NCBI RefSeq assembly: GCF_023715615.1
Contig: NZ_JAMBOM010000001.1
Coordinates: 248,001 to 312,000, forward strand
Length of the DNA: 64,000 nucleotides
Origin: Sporosarcina aquimarina
GTDB taxonomy: Bacteria > Bacillota > Bacilli > Bacillales_A > Planococcaceae
Direction of reading: 5' to 3'
Positions within the stretch are counted from its first letter, which is position 1. Each line of letters starts with the position of its first letter. This document shows positions 24,721 through 33,150 of the stretch, piece by piece. The notes beneath the pieces were generated by a model that saw only the letters and a program-made list of their open reading frames with translations, ran no database searches and had not been told where the DNA came from. Position numbers and translations under genes: made by a program.

Positions 24721-25228
24721 AAGGTGATCAAGCAAGCACTAGATCCGCTCAAGTATTACGAAAAGTGATCAAGCACAAGGTGAATGCGCTCAAGCCAAGG
24801 GGAAATCCGCTCAAACAACCTCCAAATATGATCAAACACTACGAGAATCCGCTCAAGTATAGTTCAACCTCATTGCCGCGGAATTTGAACTAATATACCG
24901 ACAACTTAAACTCGCGACCAATTAAGCTTTCCCATTCCTGAAAACCAAAACCAAGATTGATTTGTGTGCGCCGCTGCGCGTCGCAATTTCAAGCAGAAAT
25001 CCCATGGAAACTGGAAAAGGTGATCAAGCCAATGCCAAATCCGCTCAAGCAAGGCTGAAAGTGATCAAGCAAGAGATGAATCCGCTCAAGCAAGGCTGAA
25101 AGTGATCAAGCATGAGGTGAATCCGCTCAAGCAACCCAAAAAGTGATCAAGCACAAGGTGAACCTGCTCAAGTCATCACTAAATGTGATCAAGCTCAATA
25201 TAAATCCGCTCAAGCACCACAAAAGTAA
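24721..25228 (+). repeat. Composite repeat left of the NERD gene: array B1, element E1, array B1'
   Basis: Alternating half-units GTGATCAAGC and ATCCGCTCAAGC, spaced so that the full period is about 41 bp, run from 24721 to 24860 and from 25018 to 25225. Between them is element E1 (24909-25013). The spacer bases between half-units vary freely while the two core motifs are well kept. The same array-element-array order recurs right of the NERD gene, in the same orientation. Confidence 0.92.
24909..25013 (+). repeat. Dispersed element E, copy 1
   Basis: About 105 bp beginning AACTCGCGACCAATTAA and containing a GC-rich core GTGCGCCGCTGCGCGTCGC, then CAATTTCAAGCAGAAAT. Copy 2 is at 26561-26660 and a diverged copy 3 at 35820-35905. 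All are in the same orientation and adjoin tandem arrays. Confidence 0.85.
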
Positions 25229-25335
25229 TCACCCCAAACTCGAATTGTGTCAAAAACCCAATAATTCAGCTTTGCGACAATCTATATCTTTTCTGAAAGG
25301 GACCAGATAGACTATAGAAAAATGGAGGTGAATCC

Positions 25336-26292
25336 TTGTTATACAAAAAACGAACAATGCCAAAACTACTCCAAGGGTTGCTCGCGTTGGAAAAACGATT
25401 ATCACCAACTCACCCGCAGTATGACTACATTCAAAAGGAACTCTACAAAACACGTGCGGGTTATGGGGGTGAGATGGAATACGACCGCTATATGAAAGAA
25501 GTCCGAACTGACTACCCGCACGCCATCCTCCATGATCTCTCCTTACAACAAGAAGGTATCCATTTTCAAATTGATTCGCTATTCATCACCCCCGAGTCGA
25601 TCATCATCACAGAAATCAAAAACAGGGCAGGAAAAATTCTAATCAAAGCTAACCCGACACAATTTCTACAAGTATCTGTGGAAGGAGAATCTACGGTATT
25701 TCGAAGTCCAATTGTAGAAGTGAAGCGAAAACAACAGTTTTTGGAAAGATGGCTCGCTAAGCGGAATATTCATATCCCTGTCCGAGGCATTGTTGTGTTC
25801 GCTCACAATAACGAATTGCTAATAGAGGAACAACCGCTGATGCCGGTGTTTACTTGCTACGAGGCACCCATTTATTTTAGATCCCTAGAGATTCAAGAAC
25901 GCGTGTTGGATAAAAGAATGATAGAAAAGATTGCGACAGCCCTTGTGCAAAGCAATAGACAATACAATCCTCCACTATTAAGCACGCGCTACAGAATCTC
26001 CAAACAAGATATGATTCCAGGAGTGTTTTGTCCTAGATGTACGGGAAATGAAGTGATGCAGTGGGATAAACTTCGATGGAATTGCCCGAGTTGTGGAAAT
26101 GTCAGTGCGTCTGAACACGAAAAGGCATTAGGGGAGTGGTTCCTGATCGTCTCAGGAGACATCACAAATCGTGCATTTTGCGAATTTACGGGTATTCCTG
26201 ATCGCCACACCGCTAAAAGGCTATTAGCCCGAAGTCGGTTGCATAGGAGAGGGAAACGGGCGGGGAGTGTATACGTCCCTGCGAATAACTAA
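25336..26292 (+). CDS. NERD-domain nuclease-like protein with C-terminal zinc ribbon
   Basis: A 318-residue cytoplasmic protein starting with TTG after GGAGGTG. The NERD (nuclease-related) domain covers about residues 35-155: YGGEMEYDRY, HDLSLQQEGIHFQIDSLFIT, then IIITEIKNRAGKI, which holds the D...E-x-K pattern of the restriction-endonuclease-like fold. A Cys4 zinc ribbon is near 235-255 (CPRCTGNEVMQ, then CPSCGN). The C-terminus has a small HTH-like basic segment (RHTAKRLLARSRLHRRGKRA). NERD proteins are proposed DNA-processing nucleases, often plasmid- or defence-associated; this one's role is unknown. It is bracketed by composite direct repeats. Confidence 0.87.
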   Translation: MLYKKRTMPKLLQGLLALEKRLSPTHPQYDYIQKELYKTRAGYGGEMEYDRYMKEVRTDYPHAILHDLSLQQEGIHFQIDSLFITPESIIITEIKNRAGKILIKANPTQFLQVSVEGESTVFRSPIVEVKRKQQFLERWLAKRNIHIPVRGIVVFAHNNELLIEEQPLMPVFTCYEAPIYFRSLEIQERVLDKRMIEKIATALVQSNRQYNPPLLSTRYRISKQDMIPGVFCPRCTGNEVMQWDKLRWNCPSCGNVSASEHEKALGEWFLIVSGDITNRAFCEFTGIPDRHTAKRLLARSRLHRRGKRAGSVYVPANN

Positions 26293-26300
26293 GTAAGGAC

Positions 26301-26325
26301 CGCTTCGCTTAGACGAAGCGTTTTT
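26301..26325 (+). terminator. Terminator of the NERD gene
   Basis: CGCTTCG and CGAAGCG arms are followed by TTTTT. Confidence 0.85.
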
Positions 26326-26351
26326 AAATTGGTTTTTCATATTAGATTTAT

Positions 26352-26822
26352 TAAACTGCTCAAGCATACGGTGAATCCGCTCAAACAGTCATCAAAAGTG
26401 ATCAAGTATCCCCTCAACCCGATCAAGCAATCTTAAAAGTGATCAAGCCCCATGGTAATCCGCTCAAGCAACAAGAAATGTGATCAAGCAAGAGATGAAT
26501 CCGCTCAAGCACTCCGCATATCCATGCCCGCGGCACAACTACCATGTCCCTGACCGCCCAAACTCGCGACCAATTAATCTCTACCATTCTTGAAAACCAA
26601 GATTGATTTGTGTGCGCCGCTGCGCGTCGCAATTTCAAGCAGAAATTTCATAGAATCTGGAAAAGGTGATCAAGCAAGTTCTAAATCCGCTCAAGCAAAC
26701 CTGAAAGTGATCAAGCCCCAGGCAAATCCGCTCAAGCAAACCTCAAAAGTGATCAAGCCCCGCACAAATCCGCTCAAGCACCCCAAAAAGTGATCAAGCC
26801 CCATGCAAATCCGCTCAAACAC
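26352..26822 (+). repeat. Composite repeat right of the NERD gene: array B2, element E2, array B2'
   Basis: Half-units GTGATCAAGC and ATCCGCTCAAGC occupy 26352-26512 and 26663-26822, around element E2 at 26561-26660. Even the gap between array and element carries a similar CCGCGG-containing stretch in both composites. Orientation is the same as on the left side, so the gene between is bounded by direct repeats about 0.5 kb long. Confidence 0.92.
26561..26660 (+). repeat. Dispersed element E, copy 2
   Basis: About 100 bp, nearly identical to copy 1 over the core from CCAAGATTGATTTGTGTGCG to CAATTTCAAGCAGAAAT, with a six-base deletion in an AAAACC duplication. It leads into GTGATCAAGC repeats exactly as copy 1 does. 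Confidence 0.85.
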
Positions 26823-26902
26823 ACCAAATTCCCCCTACCCCCCATCCACAAAATAGGATATACTCAACAAAAACCCAGCACGCCTGAAAAGGAGGCACCG
26901 CC

Positions 26903-27250
26903 ATGAGAAGGGACACGCCTAACTCACCACAACCCAAACAAGACCCGCGCTTCAAAACCGCGCATAAAGAAGCATGGATTGGCCTCGCGCTCGCCATCTT
27001 CAACTTCATCTGGTGGTTCGGCTTCGCCTATGGACTAGGGGGAAGACCCGTTGAAGAATATACATATATCCTCGGATTGCCCGACTGGTTCTTCTGGAGC
27101 TGCGTCGTGGGCTTCATCCTTATGAGCATCATCACAGTCGTTCTCGCAAAATTTGTCCTCACCGACATGCCGCTCGACGACGACCCGACGTATCATCCAA
27201 ATCCACCTAATTTTTCGGATAAACCCGCACAGAAAGGACCGAAATCATGA
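26903..27250 (+). CDS. yhdT: YhdT family membrane protein (DUF997)
   Basis: A 115-residue protein with two transmembrane helices (about residues 28-48 and 64-88). The segment KEAWIGLALAIFNFIWWFGF is typical of YhdT/DUF997 proteins, which are encoded next to sodium/pantothenate symporters. The ATG has AAAGGAGG about 8 bases upstream. The stop overlaps the panF start (ATGA). It is presumably a small accessory of the symporter; function unproven. The C-terminal tail is proline-rich and hydrophilic. Confidence 0.9.
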   Translation: MRRDTPNSPQPKQDPRFKTAHKEAWIGLALAIFNFIWWFGFAYGLGGRPVEEYTYILGLPDWFFWSCVVGFILMSIITVVLAKFVLTDMPLDDDPTYHPNPPNFSDKPAQKGPKS

Positions 27251-28689
27251 ACATAGGCGTACTCATCCCGCTCATCATATTTCTGATCGCAATATTCGCC
27301 ATCGGGTTCATTGCCTCTAAACAAATGGGCAGTGGCGGCAGCTTCCTGCAAGACTACTTCCTCGGAGGTCGTGAACTCGGAGGCTTCGTCCTCGCGATGA
27401 CCATGGTCGCAACATACGGAAGCGCATCCAGCTTTCTGGGCGGCCCCGGAACCGCATACACCGTCGGCTTCGGTTGGGCGCTCCTTGCGATGACTCAAGT
27501 CGTCACCGGATATTTCGTCCTTCTCGTGCTCGGTAAAAAGTTCGCTATTCTGAGCCGTCGCTACGACGCCGTCACGATGATAGATTTTCTAAAAGCGAGA
27601 TACAACAGTCCGGCTGTGGCAATTCTCTCAGCTATCGCCATCATCGTCTTCCTATTTTCTGCGATGACAGCACAATGGGTAGGGGGCGGACGTCTCATTG
27701 AATCGCTCACGGGACTCAATTATACGACCGCGCTCTTCATCTTCGCGATCAGCGTCCTCGTCTACGTCACAATCGGGGGATTCCGCGCGGTCGCGCTTAC
27801 CGATGCCGTCCAAGGCGCTATCATGGTTGTCGGGACACTCATTTTACTCATCGGTGTCATCATCGCGGGTGGCGGAATCCCAGCCATCATGCAAGATTTG
27901 TTGAATGAAAACCCACGTCTTGTCACGCCATTTGGTGCAGACGGGAGCCTAACCGCCGCCTATGTCTCAAGTTTCTGGATCCTCGTAGGAGTCGGCGTAG
28001 TCGGTCTTCCGCAAATGGTCGTCAGGACTATGAGCTACAAAAGTTCCCGGGCCATGCACCGAGCACTCGCAATCGGCACAATCGTCACGGGATTCATTAT
28101 GCTTAACATGCACTTAATCGGTATCTTCGCGCGTCCCGTCCTGCCAGGAATCGAAGTGGGAGATAAAGTCATCCCACTCATCGCGCTTGAAGTTTTACCA
28201 TCATGGCTAGCCGGCATCGTCCTCGCAGCACCGATGGCGGCTATCATGTCCACGGTCGACTCGCTTCTGATACTTGTCAGCTCAGCGATTGTCAAAGACG
28301 TCTACCTAAACTTCATCAAACCAGACGCACCTGAAAAAAAGGTTAAAATGCTTAGTTTCGGCATCACAGGCGTACTCGGAATCGTCGTATTCCTACTCGC
28401 CCTACAGCCACCAGATCTCCTGATTTTCCTGAACTTATTTGCATTCGGAGGACTAGAAGCCGCCTTCATCTGGCCAATCGTCCTAGGACTCTACTGGAAA
28501 CACGGCAACAAATATGGCGCGCTTCTATCCATGATTACCGGAATCGGTAGTTACATCGCTATCCACTTCTACAACCAGGAGTACGGCAATCTATTAGGAG
28601 TCCACACAGTCACCATTCCAGTAGTCCTATCCTTAATCGCATACCTACTCGGAAGCCTAGCCGTAAAACGCGAACCCTTCCGTTTCTAA
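27247..28689 (+). CDS. panF: Sodium/pantothenate symporter PanF
   Basis: A 480-residue solute:sodium symporter (SSS family) with about 13 predicted helices, importing pantothenate for coenzyme A synthesis using the sodium gradient. Family features are DYFLGGRELGGFVLAMTMVA near the start, the helix-1 break GSASSFLGGPG, and the motif GGFRAVALTDAVQGAIM. Pairing with YhdT supports PanF rather than a proline or other SSS carrier. The gene is coupled to yhdT by a four-base overlap and followed by a terminator. It is GC-richer in codon third positions than the repeats around it, with nothing unusual otherwise. Confidence 0.9.
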   Translation: MNIGVLIPLIIFLIAIFAIGFIASKQMGSGGSFLQDYFLGGRELGGFVLAMTMVATYGSASSFLGGPGTAYTVGFGWALLAMTQVVTGYFVLLVLGKKFAILSRRYDAVTMIDFLKARYNSPAVAILSAIAIIVFLFSAMTAQWVGGGRLIESLTGLNYTTALFIFAISVLVYVTIGGFRAVALTDAVQGAIMVVGTLILLIGVIIAGGGIPAIMQDLLNENPRLVTPFGADGSLTAAYVSSFWILVGVGVVGLPQMVVRTMSYKSSRAMHRALAIGTIVTGFIMLNMHLIGIFARPVLPGIEVGDKVIPLIALEVLPSWLAGIVLAAPMAAIMSTVDSLLILVSSAIVKDVYLNFIKPDAPEKKVKMLSFGITGVLGIVVFLLALQPPDLLIFLNLFAFGGLEAAFIWPIVLGLYWKHGNKYGALLSMITGIGSYIAIHFYNQEYGNLLGVHTVTIPVVLSLIAYLLGSLAVKREPFRF

Positions 28690-28692
28690 ACA

Positions 28693-28727
28693 AATCCCTC
28701 GGAGCCACCACAGTCCCGAGGGATTTT
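28693..28727 (+). terminator. Terminator of yhdT-panF
   Basis: AATCCCTCGG and CCGAGGGATT arms are followed by TTTC. Confidence 0.8.
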
Positions 28728-28767
28728 CTCTATTCTACCTATCTACAATGTTAAAATCTGTCCCATC

Positions 28768-28975
28768 ACATCCTGTCGAACGAAGTGCAGGCCGGCGACT
28801 CCAGCGGAATAAGCGAAGATTGAAGACCCCGCAGGAAGCGAAGCGACCTAGGCAACCGAAGTTCGCGACGTCCTGTCGCAATGGTTGCATGACCTACGTC
28901 CTGTAGGCCCGAGGCTGAAAACAAGCCCGCGGAAAGCGTCCGGCCGGAGCGAAGTGAGACGCCGTGCTCTTAGCC
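28768..28975. repeat. Long dispersed repeat C, copy 1
   Basis: About 200 bp of GC-rich sequence between panF and the next gene, including GACTCCAGCGGAATAAGCGA, AGACCCCGCAGGAAGCGAAG, GAGGCTGAAAACAAGCCCGC and GGAAAGCGTCCGGCC. The same modules, on the opposite strand, occur at 45501-45632 and 48003-48205, and on this strand at 45661-45790. Repeats of this type are common in intergenic regions of Bacillaceae and Planococcaceae. It contains no reading frame. Confidence 0.8.
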
Positions 28976-29073
28976 CCGTATTCAAATAAATTCAAATACA
29001 ACTAGTCGTAACACTCTGAAACTGATATGATAGACATGCATGTCCAAACTACTATTCTAGGGGGCAATTTCGA

Positions 29074-31317
29074 ATGACGAAGAAGACTAGATTCATGGCA
29101 ACGACCATAACAGCGGCAGCAGTCGCAACTGCACTGGCGGTACCAAGCGCATCAGCCGACTCCTCGAAATTCACCGACGTATCTGAGCGTTATGCAGACG
29201 CGGTTAACTTCCTATGGGCAAATAACGTAACATCAGGCGTAAGCGAAACAAAATTCGACACTAAATCATCAGTTAAACGCGCTGACGCAGCAATTTTCAT
29301 TGCAAAAGTCATGGGTCTTGAGCCAGGTGGCGTATACAAAGATTCAGGCTTCACAGACGTACCGAAAAACGCAAAATGGGCAGTAGATGCTCTTGCTGAA
29401 AACGGAATTGTTAGTGGGAAAAGCACAACTAAATTCGGAGCTTCCGAACACCTTACACGTGGTGAAGCAGCAGCCATGATTGTCAAAGCTGCAAAAATCG
29501 AAGCCGACAGCAAACTAACTGAAACACAATTTACAGACGTCAACAAACGTTTCGCACCATACGTGCAAGCACTGGTAGACGAAAAAATCGCAAGCGGAAA
29601 AGACAGCAAAACTTTCGGCACATCCATGCCTGTCACACGTGGCGAACTTGCCCTATTCCTCAACAGAGGCAACGCGAAATTCGGCTACTTCGATCTCATG
29701 GTGATGCACATGAATGACCACCACGCATACCTCGACAACTTCCCGTATATTTCGACAGTTGTCAACGAACTGCGTGCCAAAAATGAAAACAATCTATTAT
29801 TACACGGTGGAGATGTCTTCTCAGGAGACCTTTACTGGAACAAATATAAAGGACAAGCCGATGTTGTGATGATGAACTATCTTGGCTTTGACGCCGTCAC
29901 TTTCGGTAACCACGAATTTGACGAAGGTGGTAGCGCAGTAGGACACGAGGCACTGCGCAACTACATTCTAGGAGCTAAGTTTCCTGTGCTCGGCGCGAAC
30001 CTAGATTTCAAAGGGGATCAGAAACTGAAAGATCTCTACAAAGGTGGCATTGCGGATAATGCAAGTGGCGGGGAAATCTATGACGGCACTATTGTCGAAA
30101 TCGACGGTCAGAAAGTTGGAATGTTTGGCTTGACAACGGAAGATACTGTCAACATTTCAAGCCCAGCAGATGTCGAAGTACTCAGCTATATTAACCGCGC
30201 GAAAGAAACAGTTGCTGCACTTCAGGCGAAAGGTGTCGACAAAATTATCGCAATCACTCACGTCGGAGTGGATGAAGCTTCTCCTGAAGGAAGCGATCAG
30301 GCGCTCGCAAAAGCGGTACCTGATATCGATGTCATCGTGGGCGGTCATACCCATATCCCACTAAAAGAGCCAATTACCATTGCCAACGAAAATGGCGACA
30401 AAACGCTTATCGTCCAAGCAGGCCAGTATGGAGACTATCTGGGAACACTAGATGTGAAGTTCAATCCAAAGGGTGAAATCTATTGGAACCACGGTGAACT
30501 TGTAAAAATTGATACCAAGACTATGAAAGCTGACCCGAAAGCAGAAGCTGTCCTTGCGCCATTCAAAGCAGGGAAGGAAGAACTGAAGAAAGAATCGATT
30601 GGTGTTAAATCTGAAGTCGAATTGAGTGGTGCTCGTGACTCGAACGCAGAAGGCACATCCAGTGTCCGTCACAACGAAACGAACCTTGGAAACTTAATCG
30701 CAGACGCGATGCTGACAAAAGCGAAGACACTACCAGGTATGGATAAAGAGACGGTTGTTTCCGTACAGAACGGTGGAGGAATCAGAACGAGCATTGAAGC
30801 TGGAGACATTTCTGTCGGCAGTGTCATGCAGGTACTACCATTCGGTAACCCGCTGGCAATCATTAAGTCGAACGGTAAGGAAGTAAAAGAAGCACTTGAA
30901 CGTAGCGTAGGCGGCTCAGTAATTGAGGGCGGCAAAGGTTTAAAAGAAGATGGTGGGTTCCTTCATGTTGGTGGCCTAAAATTCACTTACGACAGCACGA
31001 AAAAATCCGGAGAGCGTGTGCTTGAAGTGCTTGTCAAAGAAGGCGAAGAGTATGTACCACTGGAAGACACTAAAACCGTCTATATTGCAACAAACTCCTT
31101 CACAGCGCGTGGTGGAGATGATTACAAAGTATTTGAAAAAGCATCGAGTGAAGGCCGAGTGTCAGATCCTGGCTTCTCAGACACACAAAACCTAATTGAA
31201 TACTTGCAGTCACTAGGCGACAAAATCAACCCACAAGTCGAAGGTCGCATTATTGACACTTCTCTTGAAACGCAACAAAATGGATATAAAGTTCCAGCTG
31301 GTGCTGCAAAAAACTAA
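29074..31317 (+). CDS. SLH-anchored 5'-nucleotidase / 2',3'-cyclic phosphodiesterase
   Basis: A 747-residue exported enzyme. Signal peptide residues 1-28 (ending ASA). Three SLH domains at about 30-195 (FTDVSERYADAVNFLWANNV and two more) should bind pyruvylated wall polymer. The metallophosphatase domain starts at about 206 with MVMHMNDHHAYL, followed by GGDVFSGD, GNHEFDEGG, and GGHTHIPL, all metal ligands. The C-terminal 5'-nucleotidase domain (from about 510) has the substrate loop NGGGIRTS. It would release phosphate and nucleosides from external nucleotides. SLH at the N-terminus is as in other Bacillales surface enzymes. Confidence 0.92.
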   Translation: MTKKTRFMATTITAAAVATALAVPSASADSSKFTDVSERYADAVNFLWANNVTSGVSETKFDTKSSVKRADAAIFIAKVMGLEPGGVYKDSGFTDVPKNAKWAVDALAENGIVSGKSTTKFGASEHLTRGEAAAMIVKAAKIEADSKLTETQFTDVNKRFAPYVQALVDEKIASGKDSKTFGTSMPVTRGELALFLNRGNAKFGYFDLMVMHMNDHHAYLDNFPYISTVVNELRAKNENNLLLHGGDVFSGDLYWNKYKGQADVVMMNYLGFDAVTFGNHEFDEGGSAVGHEALRNYILGAKFPVLGANLDFKGDQKLKDLYKGGIADNASGGEIYDGTIVEIDGQKVGMFGLTTEDTVNISSPADVEVLSYINRAKETVAALQAKGVDKIIAITHVGVDEASPEGSDQALAKAVPDIDVIVGGHTHIPLKEPITIANENGDKTLIVQAGQYGDYLGTLDVKFNPKGEIYWNHGELVKIDTKTMKADPKAEAVLAPFKAGKEELKKESIGVKSEVELSGARDSNAEGTSSVRHNETNLGNLIADAMLTKAKTLPGMDKETVVSVQNGGGIRTSIEAGDISVGSVMQVLPFGNPLAIIKSNGKEVKEALERSVGGSVIEGGKGLKEDGGFLHVGGLKFTYDSTKKSGERVLEVLVKEGEEYVPLEDTKTVYIATNSFTARGGDDYKVFEKASSEGRVSDPGFSDTQNLIEYLQSLGDKINPQVEGRIIDTSLETQQNGYKVPAGAAKN

Positions 31318-31334
31318 ATAAATCGATAAAAAAT

Positions 31335-31372
31335 AACGCCGGATCATCCCTTGTAAGATGATCCGGCGTTTT
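31335..31372. terminator. Terminator of the SLH nucleotidase gene
   Basis: AACGCCGGATCATC and GATGATCCGGCGTT form a perfect 14-bp stem with a TTTT tail. Confidence 0.9.
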
Positions 31373-31553
31373 CTACAAAATGCGTCCCACAAGGCTTTGC
31401 AGCAAGCTAGCAAACGAAATAAGGACGGAATAGCTAGAGTGAAAGAACACTAACCTATTAACATACCCCAATATAGGTCGATAGAAACATAGAGAAATAC
31501 AAAGAATTGTTGTATCCTTTACGGTAACGACAAATATTTGGAGGATTGTAATT

Positions 31554-33038
31554 TTGAAGAAACTCGCAGTATGTCTTACATTATCTCTCGCAGCGCTTGT
31601 CCCATTCGGACAAGATTCCAAGGCCGCAGCCAACTTCACGGATGTCGGAACGACTCACCGTGCACAGGCTGAAATCTACTATCTTGTCGAAGGCGGGATC
31701 ACAAGCGGAGTCTCTGAAACTCGTTTCGTCCCGGAGCAACAAGTGACACGTGGACAAGCAGCAGCCATGCTAGGTCGTACACTGAACTTGAACGGAGAAC
31801 AACGTCTGACAAACTTTAAGGACGTTGGAAAGAACAACTTCGCTTCCGGCTACATAAAGCAGCTAGTCGACAAAAAAATCATCTCCGGTTATCCGGATGG
31901 TAGCTTCAAACCAGATAAGACACTGAGTCGTGGCGAGATGGCTGTTCTGATTGGACGAACTTTCGAGTATCAATCAAGTTCGGTAAGTGTAGCAGCTAGT
32001 TCTCTAATGAAAAAAGGAATCGCATCAGGAGTTGCAGACGGCTCATTTGGGGAAACTCAAACAATCAAACGCGGTGACTTTGCTGTATTCCTAGCTCGTA
32101 GCATTAACGCGGACTTCCGTACAGCGGATACTGAAAAATTTGACCACGACTTCTACGTGGATACAAAAGATGGGTCGAAATTGAATCTCCGTACAGGTCC
32201 GAACACATCGTATCCGTCAATTGCCTCCATTCCGTCAGGTAAAATCGTCTCATTAGCATACTCAGTCGGAGATTGGGCGTATATCACATCTGATAACGTC
32301 AAAGGTTTTGTGCACTCAGCTTACTTGCAGGGGGACAAACCATCTGACAAACCAGATCCAACCCCTCCGCCAGTAGTGGATCCAACTCCACCACCAGGTA
32401 AAAAGCCATTGAGTGATATCACTGTAGTCATTGATGCAGGTCACGGTGGATGGGATCCAGGTGCTACAGCCAATGGGTATATCGAAAAAAACCTTACGTT
32501 AAACGTTGCGAAAAAGATGGAAAAGTACTACGCAAAGGTACCTATGAAAGCTAAAATGACTCGCACGTCTGACACGTATATTTCATTGGATGCGCGTGGC
32601 GATTACGCATCAAAAGTGAAGGGAGACATATTCGTTTCCATTCACATAAATTCCCATACAGGGTCATCTGCTAACGGAACAGAAACGTACTATTACACAC
32701 GTTCAGCAGCAGTAAATCCAAACGTATCTCAGTCAAAAGCACTTGCAACATATGTCCAAAATCGTCAACTTGAAGCATGGGGTCTAACAGACCGCGGCGT
32801 AAAAATTATGAACCTAGCAGTACTTCGACAAAACACAGTGCCTGCTGTACTTGCCGAACTAGGATTCATCACAAACAAAAAAGACATGGGCATTATGGGA
32901 ACGGAAGCAGGTCGTGAAAAGATGGCGAAAGGATTATTCCTTGCCACACTCGACTATTACTATTATTATGAAAATAGAAAAGATGTTTTGCCTTTGTATA
33001 GCACAGTAAATGCTACGCCGAGTGGCAAACTTCACTAA
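31554..33038 (+). CDS. SLH-anchored N-acetylmuramoyl-L-alanine amidase
   Basis: A 494-residue cell-wall hydrolase beginning with TTG after GGAGG. Signal peptide residues 1-25, three SLH domains (about 26-185), one SH3b domain (about 200-260: KLNLRTGPNTSYPSIASIPS), a proline-rich linker (PTPPPVVDPTPPPG), then an Amidase_3 domain. Zinc ligands are visible as His in DAGHGGWDPG, Glu in IEKNLTL, His in SIHINSH, and the catalytic Glu in LAELGFITN. It cleaves the bond between muramic acid and the stem peptide. It is probably an autolysin bound to the pyruvylated polymer made by the csaB locus. Confidence 0.93.
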   Translation: MKKLAVCLTLSLAALVPFGQDSKAAANFTDVGTTHRAQAEIYYLVEGGITSGVSETRFVPEQQVTRGQAAAMLGRTLNLNGEQRLTNFKDVGKNNFASGYIKQLVDKKIISGYPDGSFKPDKTLSRGEMAVLIGRTFEYQSSSVSVAASSLMKKGIASGVADGSFGETQTIKRGDFAVFLARSINADFRTADTEKFDHDFYVDTKDGSKLNLRTGPNTSYPSIASIPSGKIVSLAYSVGDWAYITSDNVKGFVHSAYLQGDKPSDKPDPTPPPVVDPTPPPGKKPLSDITVVIDAGHGGWDPGATANGYIEKNLTLNVAKKMEKYYAKVPMKAKMTRTSDTYISLDARGDYASKVKGDIFVSIHINSHTGSSANGTETYYYTRSAAVNPNVSQSKALATYVQNRQLEAWGLTDRGVKIMNLAVLRQNTVPAVLAELGFITNKKDMGIMGTEAGREKMAKGLFLATLDYYYYYENRKDVLPLYSTVNATPSGKLH

Positions 33039-33046
33039 ACACACCC

Positions 33047-33082
33047 ATTCCACTCGTTCACAAAATCGAGTGGAATTTTTTT
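33047..33082 (+). terminator. Terminator of the SLH amidase gene
   Basis: ATTCCACTCG and CGAGTGGAAT arms are followed by TTTTTTT. Confidence 0.88.
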
Positions 33083-33150
33083 CTAAACACATGCACAAAA
33101 AGGACTGATACAGGGTATAGGAATCATATCGTACATAAAGGAGTGATCAT

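Noticed and set aside
24721..26822. CRISPR array
   Set aside because: The spacing looked regular at first, but the kept cores are only 10-12 bases with period about 20-21, spacers are too short, and no cas genes are present.
27193..27498. Minus-strand frame across the yhdT-panF junction
   Set aside because: Shadow of two well-supported coupled genes.
28768..28975. tRNA or rRNA fragment suggested by the GC-rich block
   Set aside because: No cloverleaf or T-arm GTTCGANTC in place; the block matches other copies of repeat C in this window.
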